Source: an uncultured Eubacteriales bacterium
GTDB lineage: Bacteria > Bacillota > Clostridia > Peptostreptococcales > Anaerovoracaceae
DNA: 7,159 nucleotides
Assembly: GCA_910585135.1 (NCBI GenBank)
Contig: CAJUEB010000118.1
Location: 1-7,159, forward strand
Direction: 5' to 3'
Shown here: piece by piece, positions 1 through 5,172 of the stretch
How the letters are laid out: each line of letters opens with the position of its first letter
Position numbering within the stretch: position 1 is the first letter of the stretch
Made by a program: the position numbers and the translations under genes
The notes under the pieces: model-generated
Told to the model about the DNA's origin: nothing
Database searches by the model: none
What the model saw: only the letters and a program-made list of their open reading frames with translations

Positions 1-219
1 GGCGAAAACTATGGTCCTGCTGCTGCAATGGCTAAGTTATTTGCTTCCGATATGGCGAACCAGGTTTGCCGTGAAGCTGTACAGCTGATGGGCGGATACG
101 GATATTGCAGAGAATACCCGGTTGAAAGAGCATTGAGAGATGCGAAGATTACCGAAATCTACGAAGGTACATCAGAAGTTATGAAGATGGTTATCTCAGG
201 ATCAATGAAACTTAAGTAG
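1..219 (+). CDS. Acyl-CoA dehydrogenase, C-terminal end (partial; Bcd/CarC type)
   Basis: This is the last 72 codons of a flavin acyl-CoA dehydrogenase. The frame is open from base 1, so the 5' end lies outside the window. The fragment is the C-terminal helical domain: it has the LMGGYGYCREYPVERALRD stretch and then IYEGTSEV. In this family the Glu of YEGT (bases 163-165) is the catalytic base that removes the alpha proton of the acyl-CoA. etfB starts 21 bases after the stop and etfA follows. This is the arrangement of butyryl-CoA dehydrogenase/Etf and caffeyl-CoA reductase CarCDE complexes, in which enoyl-CoA reduction by NADH is coupled to ferredoxin reduction. The family call is firm. The substrate (crotonyl-, caffeyl-, acrylyl- or another enoyl-CoA) cannot be decided from this tail, so no symbol is given. 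Confidence 0.93.
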   Translation, partial: GENYGPAAAMAKLFASDMANQVCREAVQLMGGYGYCREYPVERALRDAKITEIYEGTSEVMKMVISGSMKLK

Positions 220-240
220 TGTGAAAGGGGAAGAGTAACA

Positions 241-1029
241 ATGAAAATAGTAGTATGCATTAAGCAGGTTCCGGACACAAACGAAGTTAAGCTGGATCCT
301 AAAACGAATAGATTAATCAGAGATGGCGTTCCTAGCATCATTAACCATGACGATAAGTCAGGGATCGAAGCTGCGTTGCAGCTCCGTGAAAGAGTTGGCG
401 GTACGGTAACGGTAGTTTGCATGGGACCTCCGCAGGCTGATGTCGCACTGAGAGAAGCGCTGGCTATGGGCTGTGATGACGCTTATCTGCTGTCAGCAAG
501 GGAATTCGGCGGATCAGATACATGTGCAACAGCTATCATCATCTCTGCTGCACTGAAGAAGATCGGATATGATATCGTATTTACAGGCAGACAGGCTATC
601 GACGGAGATACTGCACAGGTAGGTCCGCAGATCGCTGAAAACCTGGGAATCCCACAGGTATCATACACAGAAGAGCTGATCGACGTTGATGATAAGAGCA
701 TCACGGTTAAGAGACAGTATGAAGACAGATATCACATTATCGAAGTGAAGCTCCCTTGCCTTCTGACTGCAATCCAGGAACTGGCTGAACCGAGATATAT
801 GCATGCCGGCGGCGTTATCGATGCTTATGCAAAGGATATTACCGTATGGGGATTCGATGACTTGAAAGATGTAATCAATCCTGATCACATTGGTCTGGAC
901 GGATCACCGACAAAGGTAGTAACATCCTTCGGTAAGATGCCTAAGGGCGCAGGAACGAAACTGGACGTTACTCCTGATGAAGCAGTCGCAGCTATCATCG
1001 CCAAGATGGAAGAAAGACACATCATTTAA
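241..1029 (+). CDS. etfB: Electron transfer flavoprotein, beta subunit
   Basis: The 262-residue product is normal length for EtfB. It starts MKIVVCIKQVPDTNEVKLD, typical of the family, after a purine-rich RBS (about 224-233). Residues 59-97 hold the nucleotide-binding region with MGPPQADVALREALAMG and FGGSDTCATA. Residues 116-130 read GRQAIDGDTAQVGPQ, the loop that in bifurcating Etfs contacts the FAD held mainly by EtfB, where non-bifurcating Etfs hold AMP. Residues 183-205 (EPRYMHAGGVIDAY..DITVWG) are the usual C-terminal segment. Position between an acyl-CoA dehydrogenase gene and etfA indicates that the three products form one cytoplasmic complex. From the family, EtfB would take electrons from NADH and split them between ferredoxin and the dehydrogenase. 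Bifurcation here is inferred from motif and gene order, not shown directly. Confidence 0.96.
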   Translation: MKIVVCIKQVPDTNEVKLDPKTNRLIRDGVPSIINHDDKSGIEAALQLRERVGGTVTVVCMGPPQADVALREALAMGCDDAYLLSAREFGGSDTCATAIIISAALKKIGYDIVFTGRQAIDGDTAQVGPQIAENLGIPQVSYTEELIDVDDKSITVKRQYEDRYHIIEVKLPCLLTAIQELAEPRYMHAGGVIDAYAKDITVWGFDDLKDVINPDHIGLDGSPTKVVTSFGKMPKGAGTKLDVTPDEAVAAIIAKMEERHII

Positions 1030-1048
1030 TGGGAGGAGTTGTAAAAAA

Positions 1049-2122
1049 ATGAGTAAAGATATTTATGTAGTAGCAGAACAGAGAGATGGCAATATCGCTA
1101 AGGTTACTCTGGAGCTGCTGGGTGAAGCAACAAAATTAGCTGGAGAACTTGGCGAAAAGGTTTATGCTGTTCTCATGGGAGATAAAATCAAAGATAAGGC
1201 ACAGTCCCTGATCGAAGCAGGCGCAGACGGCGTAGTCGTAGTAGAAGACCCGATGCTGGCTGAATATGTGACAGAACCTTATACAAAGGCTTTAACTGCC
1301 GTAATCAAGAATTACGATCCAAACATCGTGCTGTACGGTGCTACTTCCATCGGTCGTGACCTCGCGCCAAGAGTAGCAGCAAGAGTACATACAGGACTGA
1401 CTGCTGACTGCACGCGTCTTGATGTAAACATGGATAATTACTTTGAATTCTTACATGCAACATCAAATGCTGATACAGATGCGATCGGTAAGAGACTGGG
1501 CATGGATGACATGAACCTGAAGATGACAAGACCTGCTTTCGGCGGTAACGTAATGGCTACGATCAGATGTGCGAACCACAGACCGCAGATGGCTACCGTA
1601 AGACCTGGCGTAATGAAAAAATTAGAGCCACAGGCAGGCAAAAAAGGAACTGTTGAAGAATTCAAGGTTAATTTCGTTCCGGAAGACATGAACGTAGTAA
1701 TCAAGGAAGTTGTAAGAGAAACGAAGAAGGCTGTTGATATTACAGAAGCAAAGGTTCTCGTATCCGGCGGAAGAGGAATCGGTTCTCCAGAATACTTCAA
1801 AGAATTACAGGTTGTTGCTGATCTTCTGGGCGGAGAAATTTCGTCCTCACGTGCGAACGTTGACGCTGGCTGGATTGCTAGGGACAGACAGGTTGGACAG
1901 ACAGGTAAAACCGTTCGTCCGGATCTGTACATGGCTTGTGGTATCTCCGGCGCGATCCAGCACATTGCAGGTATGGAAAACTCAGAGTGCGTAATCGCAA
2001 TCAACAAGAACGATGCAGCAGCTATTTTCGAAGTAGCTGACCTGGGTATTGTCGGTGATGTTAAAGTCATCATTCCGAAGCTGCAAGAAGCGCTGAAGAA
2101 GTACCAGGAAGAGAATAACTAA
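1049..2122 (+). CDS. etfA: Electron transfer flavoprotein, alpha subunit
   Basis: The product is 357 residues. The frame is open back to 977, but the start at 1049 (MSKDIYVVAEQRDGNI) is chosen because GGGAGGAG lies at 1031-1038 and earlier starts would overlap etfB. The N-terminal domain (about 1-200) resembles EtfB in fold. The C-terminal FAD domain starts at VSGGRGIGSPEYF (238-250) and continues with QVGQTGKTVRPDLYMACGIS (281-300), GAIQH and ADLGIVGD (330-337), which together match the EtfA family signature for FAD binding. The FAD domain swings between EtfB and the dehydrogenase to deliver electrons. There is no N-terminal ferredoxin-like 4Fe-4S extension, as seen in some CarE/EtfA proteins; the protein begins directly with the Etf fold. 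It is the last gene of the operon: a terminator follows within 50 bases. Confidence 0.97.
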   Translation: MSKDIYVVAEQRDGNIAKVTLELLGEATKLAGELGEKVYAVLMGDKIKDKAQSLIEAGADGVVVVEDPMLAEYVTEPYTKALTAVIKNYDPNIVLYGATSIGRDLAPRVAARVHTGLTADCTRLDVNMDNYFEFLHATSNADTDAIGKRLGMDDMNLKMTRPAFGGNVMATIRCANHRPQMATVRPGVMKKLEPQAGKKGTVEEFKVNFVPEDMNVVIKEVVRETKKAVDITEAKVLVSGGRGIGSPEYFKELQVVADLLGGEISSSRANVDAGWIARDRQVGQTGKTVRPDLYMACGISGAIQHIAGMENSECVIAINKNDAAAIFEVADLGIVGDVKVIIPKLQEALKKYQEENN

Positions 2123-2163
2123 TCCGGTTGGTATTGCATAGGCGTAAGATCTTTTAAGAAATG

Positions 2164-2211
2164 AGAGGATGCACATAAGGAGCTTTGATGCTTCACAGTG
2201 CATCCTTTTTG
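2164..2211 (+). terminator. Intrinsic terminator of the acd-etfB-etfA operon
   Basis: The arms GGATGCAC (2167-2174) and GTGCATCC (2198-2205) pair perfectly over 8 bp and are followed at once by five T (2206-2210). A2166 and its neighbours can extend the stem into the T-run. Inside the loop a second small stem, GGAGC/GCTTC (2179-2183 with 2190-2194, one G-U), can stack on top. It lies 41 bases after the etfA stop. On the other strand the same arm is preceded by A's but is followed only by TCTCATTTCTT, so it would be a weak terminator in that direction. Confidence 0.9.
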
Positions 2212-2333
2212 TATTTTAGGAAAGAATGATCGATCGGTACGCCTGCAATATCCTCTATTTCCGTAAAAGACAGCTTCAAAGTGTCTTTTTCACTTTTCTG
2301 TATGGTTTCCCATGGCGTGTTGTATTTGATCAT
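2193..2333 (-). CDS. Small conserved-looking protein, 46 aa (possibly C-terminally truncated)
   Basis: This minus-strand ORF of 46 codons starts with ATG at 2333-2331 and stops with TGA at 2195-2193. It has a good RBS, GAAAGGA at 2347-2341 with 7-base spacing, and a near-consensus promoter about 100 bases upstream. The product begins MIKYNTPWETIQKSEKDT and then has LSFTEIEDIAGVPIDHSF (residues 21-38) and LKYKKDAL. From memory, the F-x-E-I-E-x-I-x-G pattern followed by LDHSFLKYKKEL occurs in short Clostridia proteins of unknown function and loosely resembles the DUF7662 pattern. Those usually continue with a short beta-rich tail, which is absent here in all three frames. The last codons and the stop lie inside the etfA terminator, so the gene may have lost its 3' end. 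The product has no signal peptide or membrane segment. Function is unknown. It is real rather than a shadow because RBS, promoter and protein pattern agree. Confidence 0.6.
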   Translation of the reverse strand: MIKYNTPWETIQKSEKDTLKLSFTEIEDIAGVPIDHSFLKYKKDAL

Positions 2334-2432
2334 TATCTTTTCCTTTCAAAGAAAACATATCGCGAAGCGTCACCCGAAAGTGGGCGGCGCATCTGTATCG
2401 GGATCATTGTTCTTACCATGCGTATTTTTTTC

Positions 2433-2461
2433 ATTATATATGATTTTCAGGTTGCTGGCAA
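2433..2461 (-). promoter_or_regulatory. Sigma-A-type promoter for the minus-strand small ORF
   Basis: On the minus strand the sequence reads TTGCCA (2461-2456), 17 bases, then TATAAT (2438-2433). The -10 is perfect, the -35 matches four of six positions, and the spacing is ideal. Transcription would start near 2426 and give a leader of about 90 nt before the ATG at 2333. Confidence 0.6.
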
Positions 2462-2598
2462 TGTCCTTGCCCCATCGTAACAATGAATCGAATTTCCCGC
2501 TTGCTCCCGCCCATCAATAATTCGGGCAGTGCGAAAACCCGCCCGGCATTGCTAAAAGGCTGCATCCCATTTTCTGTCTTTTTCCTTTATCCTAAAAG

Positions 2599-2605
2599 AA
2601 GGAGG
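2599..2605 (+). promoter_or_regulatory. Strong RBS ahead of the ATG at 2614
   Basis: AAGGAGG ends 8 bases before ATG 2614, the best-placed ribosome binding site in the divergent region. It matters because it marks the probable original start of the Spo0A-C gene, yet the ATG is in a different frame from the Spo0A-C core. Confidence 0.75.
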
Positions 2606-2613
2606 CGAAAAAC

Positions 2614-2718
2614 ATGGAAAAAAGAATTTTGTTGTCGAAAAATCTGAATGCCAGCTTGAAATTGCAGGTGCAGATCGTGATGAAATGTATGAGTCCTGGG
2701 GAGGTGATGGACAGATGA
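2614..2718 (+). pseudogene. Out-of-frame 5' part of the Spo0A-C gene (or 34-aa leader ORF)
   Basis: As written, ATG 2614 opens a 34-codon frame (MEKRILLSKNLNASLK...) ending at TGA 2716-2718, which overlaps the next ATG at 2715 in an ATGA junction. However, the Spo0A-C frame is itself free of stops across this stretch and has a better coding look there, with G-rich first codon positions. Moving into it at the A6 run (2618-2623) gives MEKKNFVVEKSECQLEIAGADR and so on, continuing straight into the Spo0A-C domain as a 166-residue protein. One missing A therefore explains the layout. The alternatives are a real translationally coupled leader peptide or slippage on the A-run. A canonical -1 slippery heptamer is not in phase here. 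Confidence 0.5.
2633..2639 (+). promoter_or_regulatory. Perfect 0A-box heptamer (candidate Spo0A site)
   Basis: TGTCGAA, the core consensus bound by Spo0A in Bacillus and Clostridium, lies 17 bases inside the reading frame beginning at ATG 2614. I saw no other copy in the window. A given 7-mer is expected about once by chance in 7 kb on both strands, so only its position, at the head of a gene for a Spo0A-type DNA-binding domain, makes it notable. Confidence 0.3.
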
Positions 2719-3113
2719 AGATGGGCAGGGAAGAGTTTCAGCAGGCGTCGCTCTTATTAGCCAGATTGGGGATTACGATTAATTATGCGGGATTTAATTA
2801 TATGGCTTACGCTGTCTCGCTCTGTATGCAGGAGCCTGATCGCTTACTGCTTGTAACTAAGTGGCTTTACCCTGATATCGCTAGAAGGTATCATACAAGC
2901 CCTGAATGCGTGGAGCGGAATATTCGTACGATCTGTAAGATTTCCTGGGAACGCAATCCTGGGTTTGTCTGCGAAATGGCGCAGCATCCGCTGGCTGGGA
3001 AACCATCTAATACGGAGCTGATTGCCATTTTAACGACATATCTTTCTGCTGAAAGCGATACAGGCGCAGAGCAAGGGGTGCAGCTAAGGATGCCGTTAGA
3101 AGAAATTTGGTAA
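2715..3113 (+). CDS. Stand-alone Spo0A C-terminal DNA-binding domain protein
   Basis: The 132-residue product covers the Spo0A effector domain (Spo0A_C) almost end to end, with no receiver domain. In order it has LARLGITINYAGFNYMAYAV (15-34; Spo0A: IGxPAHIKGYxYLRxAI), LLLVTKWLYPDIARRYHTS (44-62; Spo0A: VTKxLYPxIAKKYxTT), CVERNIRTICKISWERN (65-81; recognition-helix region, VERxIR kept) and GKPSNTELIAIL (95-106; Spo0A: KPTNSEFIA). In Spo0A this fold binds 0A boxes. Without a receiver it cannot be switched by the usual phosphorelay, so it may compete with or modulate Spo0A, or act as an independent regulator; this is inference. The start at 2715 is backed by GGGGAGGTG at 2698-2706. A 142-codon start at 2685 lacks an RBS, and a restored frame would begin at 2614. 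I saw no clear promoter. Confidence 0.88.
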   Translation: MKMGREEFQQASLLLARLGITINYAGFNYMAYAVSLCMQEPDRLLLVTKWLYPDIARRYHTSPECVERNIRTICKISWERNPGFVCEMAQHPLAGKPSNTELIAILTTYLSAESDTGAEQGVQLRMPLEEIW

Positions 3114-3116
3114 GCG

Positions 3117-3133
3117 GGCGGGCTTGTGCTAAG
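3117..3133 (+). repeat. 17-bp direct repeat, copy 1
   Basis: GGCGGGCTTGTGCTAAG begins 4 bases after the Spo0A-C stop codon. An identical copy starts 56 bases later. The frame 3107-3319 that crosses both copies has no RBS and a low-complexity Trp/Gly-rich product, so I treat this stretch as non-coding. Confidence 0.85.
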
Positions 3134-3172
3134 TCAATGGATTGGCGCCAAAGCGAGGGGTTGTGGCAAGTA

Positions 3173-3189
3173 GGCGGGCTTGTGCTAAG
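3173..3189 (+). repeat. 17-bp direct repeat, copy 2
   Basis: This exact copy of GGCGGGCTTGTGCTAAG ends 14 bases before the strong hairpin at 3203. The intervening bases (3134-3172) do not repeat elsewhere that I can see. Confidence 0.85.
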
Positions 3190-3202
3190 CTGGTGGAGAT
3201 GG

Positions 3203-3229
3203 CTTATCGGCGGTTTCCCCGCCGATAAG
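3203..3229. other. Perfect 11-bp hairpin without T-run
   Basis: CTTATCGGCGG (3203-3213), loop TTTCC and CCGCCGATAAG (3219-3229) form a very stable stem with no mismatch. No T-run follows on either strand, so it is not a classical intrinsic terminator. It could still block 3' exonucleases or slow polymerase at the end of the Spo0A-C transcript, or be a REP-like chromosomal element together with the nearby direct repeats. Confidence 0.75.
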
Positions 3230-3294
3230 GGAACGATGAAATGTGAGACGAATGGAAAATGGAGGTGTTTATTTGCAAAAGTAAATATCTCTTT

Positions 3295-3323
3295 TTCAAT
3301 TGGGGTAGATATCTTTTGATAAT
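3295..3323 (+). promoter_or_regulatory. Possible promoter for rsmD
   Basis: TTCAAT (3295-3300), 17 bases, then GATAAT (3318-3323). The -10 is good but the -35 is poor. A start near 3330 would leave a leader of about 34 nt before the rsmD ATG. The rest of 3230-3350 is A+T-rich and holds nothing else I can support. Confidence 0.3.
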
Positions 3324-3363
3324 AATGCTAGAATGGGAAGGACATATTGACAGGAGGAAAAGG

Positions 3364-3924
3364 ATGCGAATTATAGCGGGAAAATATAAGGGCAGGCGGC
3401 TGGAATCCCCAGCGGATTATGCCATCAGGCCGACTACCGATAAGGTAAAGGAAGCCCTTTTCAGCATATTGACGGAAAAAATATGGGGTAGCAGAGTGTT
3501 GGATCTTTTTTCGGGGACGGGCAGCCTGGGACTCGAAGCGCTCAGCAGGGGTGCGGCGTACTGCGTCTTTGGTGATCATTCCAGGGAAAGCTTGCGGCTG
3601 ATCCGCGAAAATATCGCCCACTGTAAAGCGCAGGAGGGCGCAAGGATCGCTTCGGGGGATTTTCGGAAAACGCTGATGAATTTGGACGGGCAATTTGATA
3701 TCATACTGCTGGATCCTCCCTATGGACGGGATTTTTTGCTGCCAGCCTTTGAACTGATCGGGCAGCAAGGCCTTCTGGCTGATGGCGGCATTATTGTCGC
3801 TGAGCACAGGAAGGAAGAAGTGCTTTCCGAGACGCTTTGCGGGTTTTCCAAGGTAAAAGAAAGAAAATATGGCATCATTAAGTTATCAATATATCAGCAG
3901 GATATCGTTGAATCCAGCCTGTAA
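3364..3924 (+). CDS. rsmD: 16S rRNA (guanine966-N2)-methyltransferase RsmD
   Basis: The 186-residue product is normal length for RsmD (B. subtilis YlbH). The enzyme uses S-adenosylmethionine to methylate G966 (E. coli numbering) of 16S rRNA in the small ribosomal subunit. The frame is open upstream to 3259, but ATG 3364 is chosen because AGGAGG lies at 3352-3357 and MRIIAGKYKGRRLESP is the family's standard N-terminus. RPTTDKVKEALFSIL is at 22-36. The SAM-binding motif VLDLFSGTGSLGLEALSRGA is at 45-64, with acidic D71 after it. The catalytic DPPY tetrad of amino-N methyltransferases is at 117-120. coaD follows after 39 bases, the rsmD-coaD pairing common in Bacillota. Confidence 0.96.
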   Translation: MRIIAGKYKGRRLESPADYAIRPTTDKVKEALFSILTEKIWGSRVLDLFSGTGSLGLEALSRGAAYCVFGDHSRESLRLIRENIAHCKAQEGARIASGDFRKTLMNLDGQFDIILLDPPYGRDFLLPAFELIGQQGLLADGGIIVAEHRKEEVLSETLCGFSKVKERKYGIIKLSIYQQDIVESSL

Positions 3925-3936
3925 ACGTGATATACT
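3908..3936 (+). promoter_or_regulatory. Possible internal promoter ahead of coaD
   Basis: TTGAAT (3908-3913), 17 bases, then TATACT (3931-3936): five of six in the -10 and four of six in the -35 at ideal spacing. It overlaps the last codons of rsmD and would let coaD and later genes be transcribed apart from rsmD. Coding sequence around it limits the weight of the match. Confidence 0.4.
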
Positions 3937-3963
3937 GGACAAGTATCAGTGGAGGAATGACAA

Positions 3964-4446
3964 ATGCAGACCAAAGCCCTTTATACGGGTTCTTTTGATC
4001 CGTTGACCAACGGACATTTAAACATCATCGAACGGGCGGCTAAGCTATATGATGAACTGACGATAGGCATTATTGTAAATCCATCCAAGAAAGCGATGTT
4101 CTCCTTGGAGGAACGAAAAAACATGATTGAGGAAACCCTGCGGCATCTGGATAACATCCGGGTGGATTGTTTTTCGGGTCTTTTAGCGAATTATGTAAAT
4201 GATAATGGCTTTAACGTGGTGGTGAGAGGGCTGAGGGCAGCCATGGATTTCGAATATGAGATTCAGATGGCACAGATGAACGCACGCCTTTTTGATAAAC
4301 GAGTAGAAACGGTATTTTTAATGACAGATCCGGGTTATTCCTTCATCAGCTCAAGCATGATCAAGGAAGTGTATTCCCTGGGCGGGTCAATAGAAGGGCT
4401 GGTTCCTGAAACAATACAAAGAAATATGGACAGATGCAAAAGATAG
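3964..4446 (+). CDS. coaD: Pantetheine-phosphate adenylyltransferase (PPAT)
   Basis: The 160-residue product is full length. The enzyme joins ATP and 4'-phosphopantetheine to make dephospho-CoA and pyrophosphate, the penultimate step of CoA synthesis in the cytoplasm; in other bacteria it acts as a hexamer. The nucleotidyltransferase signature YTGSFDPLTNGHL is at 7-19 with the (T/H)xGH-type TNGH at 15-18. RGLRAAMDFEYEIQMAQMN (88-106) gives the conserved substrate-binding Arg88 and Arg91. SFISSSMIKE (126-135) is the ATP-binding ISSS motif. GGAGGA at 3951-3956 fixes the start. CoA is needed by the acyl-CoA chemistry encoded at the start of the window, though nothing links the two sets directly. 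Confidence 0.97.
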   Translation: MQTKALYTGSFDPLTNGHLNIIERAAKLYDELTIGIIVNPSKKAMFSLEERKNMIEETLRHLDNIRVDCFSGLLANYVNDNGFNVVVRGLRAAMDFEYEIQMAQMNARLFDKRVETVFLMTDPGYSFISSSMIKEVYSLGGSIEGLVPETIQRNMDRCKR

Positions 4447-4462
4447 ATAACAGGAGGTCGTT

Positions 4463-5032
4463 ATGAGGGTTTTAGAACTTTTGGAAGAAATTGAAGAAAT
4501 TATTGATACTGCCGCAGGGTTTCCCCTTACCGGTAAAATCATGGTGGATTCCCAGGAACTTCTTGAAATCGTAAGGGAAATCAGGGCAGAGCTTCCGGAT
4601 GAGATCCAGCAGGCACAGTGGATTAAAAATGAACGGGAGCGGATTATTGCAGAGGCGAAAACGCAGTATGAGGCAGTAATCGACGATGCCCAGAAGCAAG
4701 CCGAGAACCTGGTCGAAAATAACGACATTACGCATAAAGCGAAGGTTAGGGCGGATGAACTGATGAAGGTTACGGAAAATACGGCGAAGCAGCTTAAAAT
4801 CGGTACATACGAATATCTGGACAGCATTCTCTACAGCTTCCAGGGCAAGATGGAGCACCTCAGTTCCATTTATTTCGGGGAAATGTTCACGAATATTGAG
4901 AAAGCATTTGACGACATCAATTCAGCGCTTGCGGCCAACCGGGATGAACTCAAGGACATGGCTTACAGGACGCAGATGAATGCCGATGAAATGCCAGAGC
5001 CTTCCCCGCTGCCGGATGGCGAAAAGAAATAG
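4463..5032 (+). CDS. Coiled-coil protein of unknown function (coaD-linked, often labelled 'ATPase')
   Basis: The 189-residue soluble protein has AGGAGG at 4452-4457, 5 bases before the ATG and 16 bases after the coaD stop, so it is in the coaD operon. An N-terminal helical head (1-45) includes FPLTGKIMVDSQELLEIVREI. A charged helix from about 50 to 115 (QAQWIKNERERIIAEAKTQY..., rich in Ala, Glu, Lys and Gln) is predicted coiled coil. It is followed by a tyrosine-containing helix (GTYEYLDSI) and a Pro-rich acidic tail. Proteins of this pattern sit beside coaD in many Clostridia and are annotated 'ATPase' because the helix resembles ATP synthase subunit b or H stalks. I see no Walker A or other nucleotide-binding motif, so that label is not supported. 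The role is unknown; DivIVA-like scaffolding is one guess. It has no membrane segment. Confidence 0.85.
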   Translation: MRVLELLEEIEEIIDTAAGFPLTGKIMVDSQELLEIVREIRAELPDEIQQAQWIKNERERIIAEAKTQYEAVIDDAQKQAENLVENNDITHKAKVRADELMKVTENTAKQLKIGTYEYLDSILYSFQGKMEHLSSIYFGEMFTNIEKAFDDINSALAANRDELKDMAYRTQMNADEMPEPSPLPDGEKK

Positions 5033-5131
5033 GCTTTTGCGCATGGCACAGGTAATGCGGGAAGTGTGCAACATAGGCAACATATAGTGCGGGCAATGTA
5101 AGCGGCATATTGCGCAGACAGAGCTTATCAT

Positions 5132-5172
5132 ATATCCATGGTTTATGAATAAAATAGACCATGGATATTTTT
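5132..5172 (+). terminator. Terminator-like hairpin covering the apparent ylbJ start
   Basis: ATATCCATGGT (5132-5142) pairs perfectly over 11 bp with ACCATGGATAT (5158-5168) across a 15-base A+T-rich loop, and the T-run continues to 5172. By form it is an intrinsic terminator for the rsmD-coaD operon. Yet the ylbJ ATG (5161-5163) lies inside its right arm, so if formed it would also hide that start from ribosomes. It may be a partial terminator, an attenuator or an operator-like palindrome. Confidence 0.65.

Larger units (their letters stand above)
2334..2613. other. Divergent intergenic region between the small minus ORF and the Spo0A-C gene
   Basis: It holds the minus-strand promoter and leader described separately. 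On the + side I find no convincing -10/-35 pair before the RBS at 2599. One G-C-rich inverted repeat lies at 2526-2532 / 2546-2552 (GCAGTGC with GCATTGC, one G-U pair, 13-base loop) without a T-run. Two open frames crossing this region on the + strand (2226-2480 and 2281-2520) lack an RBS and a protein-like composition, and I do not call them genes. Confidence 0.5.

Noticed and set aside
1438..2073. 211-codon minus-strand frame opposite etfA
   Set aside because: It is a shadow of etfA created by its codon bias; the etfA signature motifs occupy the other strand.
2226..2520. Two overlapping + strand frames (84 and 79 codons)
   Set aside because: They have no RBS and a composition of shadow type (Phe/Ser/Arg-rich), and they run antisense to the better-supported minus-strand ORF and its promoter.
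2614..2630. Programmed -1 ribosomal frameshift at the A6 run
   Set aside because: The A-run is not in phase as an X XXY YYZ heptamer (codons read GAA AAA AGA), and A6 is short for efficient transcriptional slippage; an indel is simpler.
3283..3318. Hairpin ATATCT / AGATAT followed by TTTT upstream of rsmD
   Set aside because: The stem is only 6 A+T-rich pairs with a loop of nearly 20 bases, too weak for a terminator.
3107..3319. 70-codon + strand frame
   Set aside because: It overlaps the Spo0A-C stop, crosses both direct repeats and the hairpin, and has no RBS and no recognisable pattern.
5053..5110. Imperfect repeat TAATGCGGGAAGTGT / TAGTGCGGGCAATGT
   Set aside because: Only about 12 of 15 bases agree and the unit does not continue; this could arise by chance in a G+A-rich spacer.
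5080..5142. Possible sigma-E promoter ahead of ylbJ (CATATT ... CATATATC)
   Set aside because: The elements resemble the sigma-E consensus, but the gap between them is longer than usual and the -10 match is partial in an A+T-rich stretch.
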